The position numbers were made by a program, and so were the translations under genes. A model generated the notes under the pieces. The model searched no databases, was not told the DNA's origin, and saw only the letters and a list, made by a program, of their open reading frames with translations. This document shows positions 12,501-21,500 of a stretch of 64,000 bases of DNA, piece after piece. Origin of the DNA: Arcuatula senhousia (taxonomy: Eukaryota > Mollusca > Bivalvia > Mytilida > Mytilidae); contig CAXARO010000123.1 in NCBI GenBank assembly GCA_963971305.1, forward strand, positions 1-64,000, in the 5' to 3' direction. Within the stretch, counting starts at the first letter, position 1. The number at the start of each line of letters is the position of its first letter.

Positions 12501-15500
12501 CTTCATACCACAACGACATTGTTAGCTGCTTTGTCGGCGGGAACAAACACGTATCGCAAACCAAGTAAACGGATTTTTGACTTTATTCTATTAAGGTAAG
12601 TATTAGGCCTAAAATCTACAAATGAATTTTGAAATTGGCTAATTCTGAGTTGAACAATTGCCATAAATTTATTAATAAAACGGTCTAGAGATTTTGAGTC
12701 GGCCCCTTCTCTCCTGATCCAAGATTTGCAATAAGAGAGAAGGGAAGTTTTGATACAATTTAGGCAGGAATTCCAATTAATTTTAGTAGGTGGTCTAAAC
12801 TTTGGTCCTTTTTTCAAGAAATTGATAACCTCTGGGTCATTGACGATTGAAAGGTCTCCGGTAAAGTCGTTCTTTGTGATGTTTAATTTATTTCTAAAAG
12901 TGGCTTAAAATTGTATTATGTGGAAAAACTGTAAAAAAAATTTGCAAATTTTGAGTGGTTTTGGGTAAATTTAACTACCAGCCACACAGAGTACCACTAC
13001 AATAATTTGTGTAAATATTCATTTTTAATACAGAAACTTACCACAAAAATGTCTTAAGTTTGTAGTATTCTGTGCGGCTCATAGAAAAAAACGCCAAAAA
13101 CTACTCAAAATTTTATCAATGAAATTTTGTAACAAATACAGTTATTTTGCAATACCTTGTTCATTTAAGAACTGGTCTAGAATAGTTTCACCTCATTTCA
13201 ATGAGTTGTAAAATATGCTGAATTTGGGGGCCAAATTTAGTTTCTATCATATCTTGTCCTTTGAGAGGAATTCACATCATAACATATATTTTTTTTCCGA
13301 GTCTAATATTAAGAAATACATTTAAACCAATTCTAAAATAAAAAAAAAAGAAGAATAAGGTTTCAGTTACCTTGACAATATTGTGTGTTACATGTATGTT
13401 TCGATGTTGTTGTACTAAGACCAGTACAATACCTCCATCCACATTTGGGAGAGGGATTATTACAAAGTCTGGTACGGTTCCTGGTCTGGAGGGGGTTTAC
13501 ACTAGATCCACATGTCTTACAGGAAGCCGAGCACTGTCCCCACTTTGACCAAGCGAGCCATGAGCTCCACCCACCGTCCACTGAAACATTGTTAACGTCC
13601 ATTTTAGTTTGTTAACATACAATTTGTGAAAGTTGCTAATGCAACACTTATTTGCAATCTGCATAGATAAGAAATTTCTCGTGGATGTAGAAAAAATGTA
13701 CGCGACATGTCCTCCGAAAAAAGAAACAAAAAATATAGAAGTTAGGCAGCAGAATTTAAAAATTGTTGGATCCATACAAAACTGCAAATGATTCAAACCC
13801 ACTAGAATGACCATATTTATAGTTTGATCAGTTTACTCATCTTTGTTATTACTTCGAAAAGTTTTTATCAACTAAATTATTAAATCTACAAGAACCGATA
13901 CAAGTACTTAATGCCTAGTGATTATACATTTTATTTTTAATATCAAAATACCTTTACAATAATGGGTATTACAGTTGCTGTACTGATAGGAGTATACTGC
14001 TCCACTACAGGAGTTCCCACCACATCTTGGGGATGGGCTGTTGCATCCTCTGCTTTTATATCGTCTCATTGTTGGTACAGTACTAGAACCACATGTTCTA
14101 CAGGAAGCTGAGCAGCTTCCCCAACCAGTCCATCCTGACCATGAGCTCCAACCACCATGGACTACATAAGATAAGGTTTTATCGGTAAAAAGCGGCTTTT
14201 TCCTTTGATCTCATCTGCCTGGACAGTCCGTGATACAAGAAAATATCAGGTGGGTGCACTTGATAACTGTGACGTCAAAACCGATAAAAAGAATATTATA
14301 TACTTTCCTTTTTGATACTATCTACATCTAGTCTCGTATCAGACTCGTCCTACCGGACTCGTCTGATACTCACCTTGATATAGATAGTATCAAAAAGGAA
14401 AGAACATAATATTCTATATATAACAACCCTCTAATTGTTGTCTGAATTACCTTATACAATAAGATATGCAGTGAAAAGCAAAAGAAGGGTATCCTGTTTA
14501 CACCTCAAAGAGAAATTAAATCTAGGAATTAAAAAACTAAAGGTATCAAAAGCGAAACATTGGAGGCAGTAAAACGATATTAAACAAGCAAACAATACAA
14601 CCAAACAGAAACGAAACTTCACAAGATTCTCAAAATGGAATAACAAACAAAAGTTCAAAGTTTATGGATTAAAAAAAAGAGCTACATTATAATAATATAC
14701 AAGTGGTAATTATCTTAACTACCTATATCTGAAACTGTATATATAAGGGCGCAACCAATTGATTTTTATGGCGGGGCTATGGTGAAATTTGAAGTACAAA
14801 GGCAGGATGCACAATTTTTTTTTTTAAAAAAACTCGCGTTAGTAGAAACAAATTCACGCTGGATTTTTATCCAATCAAAATGAAATGATTGCTCCATAAG
14901 GGCTCCATAAGGTAAACCAGATCAATCAATCTTAATAATAAAATTTGGTTTTTGAAGATACCTTTGTAATAATATAAATTCTACAAAGAAATAAAGGTTA
15001 ACAAAATTAAGGTGGAGAAGGACAGTGGTCATGTGACTTGCCCAAAATAAACTGAAATTTGAAAAATATTTTGAGATTTAAGTGTTTTTAGAATCTGTAT
15101 ACCTAGTTTAGACACGTTTTATCAATATGATTAAAATTTGTATTCTTAAAGTAGTATAAATTCTCAGCTAAAAAATGGTCAAGGGAGGTAATTTGGCAAA
15201 AATCATGAAAAATCATCGTTTTTGGCTCCTATCTTTGCTTGTACGTAAAAATCAAGGGAAGAAACCCCACTTTAAATTGTTTTAAGAATATGAATTATTG
15301 CAAGATCTATAAAATGTCAAAAAATGAGGGAAATCTATTGACAGGAAAAAAAGTAATGGAACATTTTTGGGTGTTTTTATGGCTTTTCCTATATAATTCA
15401 TAGTAAACTATTGATACTTTAACTTGATATAACTCGAAAAGTAGGGAAGAAACCCATGAATTTTGAATCAAATTATGAAAGAGTACATCATTTTGAACAT

Positions 15501-18500
15501 TTATGCCAAATCTATTGACAACTTAATTTTGGACCTAAGTGCCACGCTCCACCTTAACACACTGGATTTATTAATCTCAAATGTGCAACAAGAAAAGTCA
15601 AAACATGGCAAATATTGAGAATCACAATGGTCCAGGCTTGGTACAGGCATTTCAGAAGAAATGGTTGAACCAGGTTTTAGGGCGCTAAACCTCACACTTT
15701 TTAGAATTTGTAAAAAAAAAAAGCTTTTGAATACATTTTTTTAGGCGACATCCTAATTTCTCGTATGGGGGTGTTCAAAATCGACAAATTGAAAGTTTTC
15801 AAAGAATGATCTTCAGTAAATGAACGGGATTATTTTATTTTCAACAAGCCTTTGAGTTCCTTAAAATCCACATATGATTCATTCAATTACGATTATAAAA
15901 AGCATCTCAGAATGTTTGTTGTCCTTCTTTGGCATCAGACAAGATCTTTGAAAGAGCAGCTCTGTAGTAGAACATGATTATACATATAAAATGTTTATTG
16001 TATATAAAAACAGATATCATAAGAACAAAACAAACCTTTACAATAGTGTGTGTTACACGATCTCCGGGTGATTGCCGAACTGGACCCAGAACAGAGACTT
16101 CCACTACATCTGGGAGATGGATTATTACAATGTCTGGTGCGTTTTCTCGTTTGGGTTGGATTTGAACTTGATCCACACGTCTTACAAGATGCAGAACAAG
16201 CTCCCCAGTTCGACCATGTAGCCCAATAGCTCCATCCTCCATTGACTGAAATGTTCAATTAAATAAACAGAAAAATATGGAACTAATGCCTTTCGTTTTA
16301 AATATCAGTGACAAACAATCCTCAAGTAATGGTAATAAACCATTGTTTAGATAATACAAGACACTTATTTAAGTAAACAAACGTAAAATTAATTTATGTG
16401 AACCACAAAATTTTTTTTCTTAGTCTGCATACTTTGTGATATGTTACTAGATCTACTTTACCGAAAACATATTCCCAATTACAACTTTGGGTAATCTAAA
16501 CTACATAAAGCTTTCGTTTTTATTGCTTTGGTTTCAAAGTTTTCAATATTTGTAATCTATACCTTTACAATAATGGGTATTACAGTTGCTGTTCTGATAG
16601 TAGTAGGCTGATCCACTACAGGAGTTCCCTCCACATCTTGGGGATGGGTTTGTACATTGTCTGTACTTATAACGTCTCCTTGTTGGTAAAGTGCTAGATC
16701 CACAAGTTCTACAGGACGCCGAACAGCCTCCCCAACCAGTCCATCCTGACCATGAATTCCAACCACCGTGAACTAAATCAAACGCAAGTAAAATTATATT
16801 TATAAACATACAAGTGTGGACTCTAATGCATATTGCCTAGCAAGCGGCTATGGACACAAAAAGCAAAGGTCTGCTTTAGTAACATAAAAAAGACTTTATT
16901 ATTTCTAGGTCCTGCTAAAGTTTATTGTTGAATTCTATATGTGGCCTTTGCTGTACACATACTATAAAATCGATCTAAAATTAAGCCATGTCGATGAATC
17001 TAAGTCATGTAAGTGTTTATCCTAAACATTATTTGTTTTTAGATCCAGTATAAGCATTGTACTATCTCCTATTTAGTTTAAAATAACTGCATCAAAGTTT
17101 GGTTATGTTAGTGGAGGAAATAGGAAGCTATTGCAGATAGAGAAAAGCTGTTGCTTGCTTAAACCTTCAGCTCATCGAGCTGTACAAAAGTCTCCATTGG
17201 ATCAAAGATGTCACAGTCTGTTGTTCATATATACTTTTAAATCAGCTTAATGTTAAAGTTTAAAAAGGTTTCAATCTTCAAATTATTCTGAGAACAAAAG
17301 CTACCAACGGGATTCTGGGAATACCGAAGAAGAAAATCAAACATATATTTTGCGCCTAGAAATTTTTATAATTTTCGTTTTATAATATTATTATTTTCAA
17401 CATTTAGTTGCATTCCAAGCCTACGGAGATGTAAAAAAAATTGTACATTGTTATTTTGACTTTTTTTCTAAGTGTGACCAAAAAGGAAACTGGACTCTTC
17501 CTCTTTTGTATTTTTAGTCTTGGATCAGCAGCGACTTATGGTCATGCTGAAGACTGTTGGCTGTTTTCCATTGTGATTTTTAAAATTCACGTTTCTTTAT
17601 GTTGGTTGTGTGGCGTACGATTATTCCACATCTAATTATCGTCTACTTTAATGGTTATCATTTGTCAGATCAGCCTATGATTTTGAAGTATATAATATTA
17701 TATGAAATAAGTTTAAACCAAATTGTAGATCTCTATATGAACATTTGCAATGTACATGTATGCCTTTAAATTTTTAACGTCCAATAGCAATAAATTATAT
17801 TACAACTCAAACAGGGCCAGATCCAGAAATTTTTGAAAGGGGTTGGTCCACATAAATTCCGCTGTGGACGAAGGACGAAAAGGGGGTGGTTCTAGACGTT
17901 ACTTGCGAAATTTTTGTCGGAAAGGAGGAAAATTCCAATCTCGGAACCCCCCCCCCCCGGATCCGCCACTGCTCAAATATTTTTGATTGTCATCTATTCA
18001 AAGATTGTCCCTAGACTAAAGCAAACTTATACACGAACGTTGCAATCCATGTTCCGCACACAGGGGCTTGGATTCTGGTCATTTATATTGACTTTTAAGT
18101 CGCCCCCCCCCCCTACTCTATAATTCAAGCCCCTGTGGTTCTGCACAGTTAGAATTATTTTCTGACATGTTTGTAGACTAGTTGTGGCGACATTGGTCTC
18201 TGTGTGGTGAATCGACAAAATTATCAAGCATTGATAACATTTTCGAACAACCAATAACTTGTGACAAATAAGTTTATTTTTCCGGATCCCGCAATAGCTT
18301 TGTGAGAAATAGATAAAATTATTTATCCCTATTAAAATGACCTAGATCAAGACAGAAGAATGACCCAATGTGGCTATTTTGTCATTTTCTAAAAATCAAT
18401 AAAATGCTTGAATTGTGTGTGTCTGATTGACCTATTTTGCATAAGCATTATTTCTGTCTGTGATAATACACTTTATTCAATGAATTAACATTTTGCAGTC

Positions 18501-21500
18501 AAAAATTTATAAGAAAGTACGCTTAAACATGTGCACAACCTGATAAAGTGACTACGCCATGTACGCTACATGATCTAGTTGAATCGCATTGTTGCTTTAA
18601 AACACCGCCACATAAAAGCATGAAAAACGAAGATGCTGTGTACAACTTTTTTGAAAGATTTAACTTATTTTTGGTGTCCGAATAGTATTTTTGTCCTTTA
18701 AACTTTATTCAATTAAGTAAATTTTCGCAATCCAAAATCAAATATCCATTACGCTAAAGCTACGCAAGATATGCTACACTGACTAAAATATAATCCGAAG
18801 CGGAACACATAATCTACTGGTCGCGGCCATATTGTCTTGATGGAAATCCGAAGATTGAGAATCCGAATATAGCCCCCGAGTTAAAAGTGAAAGTATGTAC
18901 ATTGCAAAGAGCTTTTGTAAATATAGAAACGACGGAAACAAACGACCTAATTGTAGTATCGCTGCCTTTTTCTTTATAATAGGTAGTAAGAAGCAGAGTA
19001 AGTAGTAATAATTACATTCTAATTTAAAACGACTAATTCGATTGGATAAAAGTACGGTTTTATTTCTCTATAAAACTCACCAGCACGTGCCACATTGACA
19101 ACGAATTACGCGGAGTAATTTAAAGAATATAACCCATGCAATTCGTGCTATTTTTTGTTGCAAATATTTAATATATTTGTTTGGAATGTAATTATATACA
19201 ATGAATGCAATATTTTTGAGTTTTATTGGTGTGTAAAAGCGTGGACCTCTGCGCACATTTTCAACATAAAGCGCTACCGCCCTTCATTAAAAATGTGCTT
19301 AGGTCCACGCATTTACACACCAATAAAACTCAAAAATATTGCATTCATTGTATAAATTGAGGTTACAACAATAATAAGAAAATCAAAGGGGTACAAATGG
19401 GGCATTTCAATGTCGCATGTTAGAAAATGCCCCAAACCAGACGACAACATGACAATAAACTGCACAAACTGAAAAAAAAAAAAAACAAAGCAAACAAACA
19501 AAAGAAAGCACACACACATCTACTAATCTGCAATCAGTAAAGCTGTCAAGTCGATAAACGCGAAGTTTAAAGTAGAAACGTAAGTGCATGAACTAAAGTG
19601 CTCCGGGAGGATTATCAGTTCCTGCTTGTTATAAAACACCTAATATGATTAAGGCCCTGCTTTTATAGAGAGCATCGAAAATCTATATACCTTTTAAAAA
19701 TAAATCCATGTGGTCGACCGGCTAAGTTTAACGTAAAGATGGAACTTTTAAAAAAAGAATTAAATAGTAGCAAAGTCTGACCCCACACAACCCAAATCAT
19801 ACGCACTTAAGAAAGTTGTAGTTAAACTACTTATTAAAAATTCAATTATTTGTGCAAATAATAAATCCTGTAACATTCTTGGACGACATTTAGCGGGGAC
19901 GAAATTATTTATTTTATGGATAACGTGACGTCATTTCCTTGTCAGAGTATTTCGCGCTTCTTCGGCAGACCAAAACAACATTCAGATTCTGTCAGGTTTT
20001 GTGCGATTTTCTGAGTATCAGTGTTTTATTTGAAGGAAGGAAGCAGAGGTACCAATGGGGTATCCGAATGTCAAAAGTCCGAAAGGGCAGAGACTAAACC
20101 AGTAAACACAAACAAGAACGGGACAAAAACAGACAACACGTAAAACATGGAAACACAAAACAATTTATTTGAAGCATCGGTAACAGAAGGTACATTAAGA
20201 AACCTGGCGAAAAAAAACGGTACTAAAGTAAAAATATCATGCAGGATTGAGGAAAGTGAGTGAAACCCCACAGGATGGGACTCTTCTATCATTTTCAGGT
20301 AAGAACCTTATATTTATTATTATGAGTAGGTTTTATTCAGTAAATTTATGTATTTCTTAATATTATCTTATCTTACTTAGAATTTAACAAAGCTTGGTCA
20401 GAATCATGTATTTGGTATAACTAGTCAATGGGACGATGTCGCCAAAAGCTAGCTCGGTAATTTCCGGAAAATCGTTTTTAGCGGAAAAGACCGAATGGCG
20501 CTTAAGGGGATACGATACAGTAGCAGGGGCAGATAATTGCGTTGTAAAGGTTATGCCTTGTTTTCCCGACGTCGCGTAATTCAACGCGACAAATAGTGGT
20601 AACGGCATTTTTCAACGACATTGTTCGCGCGAATAAAAGTCAACGTCATAGAAGATATGGTTACGCAAAGTCAAATTTGAACGCACCTTGCCGGCATGCT
20701 TTTCCGTCGAGATGGCTTTATATAAGAAGACAAATTTGATCAGAAAAAAAACTTTTGGTTTTAAATAAAAAAATAAATAATAGACGATAATGATAAAGTG
20801 CAAAAAAACAAATAATAATCGGAAGATAAAGTCAAACCGAAAACGCAATTACTAGAAATTGAAAATATACTGACGATAAAACCGGAACAGGTTTACTTTT
20901 ACGGAGTGAAAAAAATAATAGGCACGGAGCAAGTAAAACAATCAACCCTCTGGGCTTATAAACAATACATCATAATCTGTTATGCAAAAACATAAAAATT
21001 GAAATTCAAAAACAGTGATAAAACCCTCATTCATCCACTTGTTAATTTTTACACACCGATTTTTACTTGCTCCGTGCCTATTATTTTTTTCACTCCGTAA
21101 AAGTAAACCTGTTCCGGTTTTATCGTCAGTATATTTCTGGCACATCTCAAAACATGCACAATGACGTAGGGCTCGCATCTGCGATGCTCGCTATTATGAA
21201 CTTTTTATTTCTTAAACAAATGAATACCTTTGCAATAATGTGTGTTACACCTGCCGTATTTATACTCTGTTGAAGAACCTCTGCAGTATGTATTTGAACC
21301 TATAGGCGATGGGTTGTTACACGATCGAGACCTGTAATATCTCTGTTGTGGGTACGAAGAAGTTCCACATTTTGTACATGACGCCGAGCATCCTCCTGAT
21401 TTATTCCATGATGACCACGAGCTCCATTTTCCATACCCTACCAAAAACAACATATATGTCAATAAGTCAATTACTGATTCATTCTCGCAGACACACCTTC

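Larger units (their letters stand above)
6293..12864 (-). mobile_element. Naiad-type Penelope-like element (PLE-1): complete copy with a 5'-truncated copy head-to-tail
   Basis: Two copies lie in the same direction. On the minus strand the 5'-truncated copy 2 (12864-10403) is followed by copy 1 (10403-6293), which carries the whole coding region. Both end at GAGATGTGGAATAAGTGT. This partial-plus-full tandem is the pseudo-LTR arrangement known for PLEs, so both copies are probably one insertion. Domain order is GIY-YIG endonuclease, CxC linker, RT. This order and the CxC motif define Naiad elements; canonical PLEs have a C-terminal endonuclease. The copies differ by few substitutions and small indels. 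The element lies in sense inside the intron between exons 7 and 8 of the TSP1-vWD gene. Confidence 0.88.

Noticed and set aside
13664..13710. Possible further PLE-1 tail (GTGGATGTAGAAAAAATGTACGCGACAT-like)
   Set aside because: Only a short, diverged match; not enough to call.
20384..20848. Two minus-strand frames of 74 and 78 codons
   Set aside because: No domain, no splice context and no similarity recognised; likely chance frames in intronic repeat DNA.
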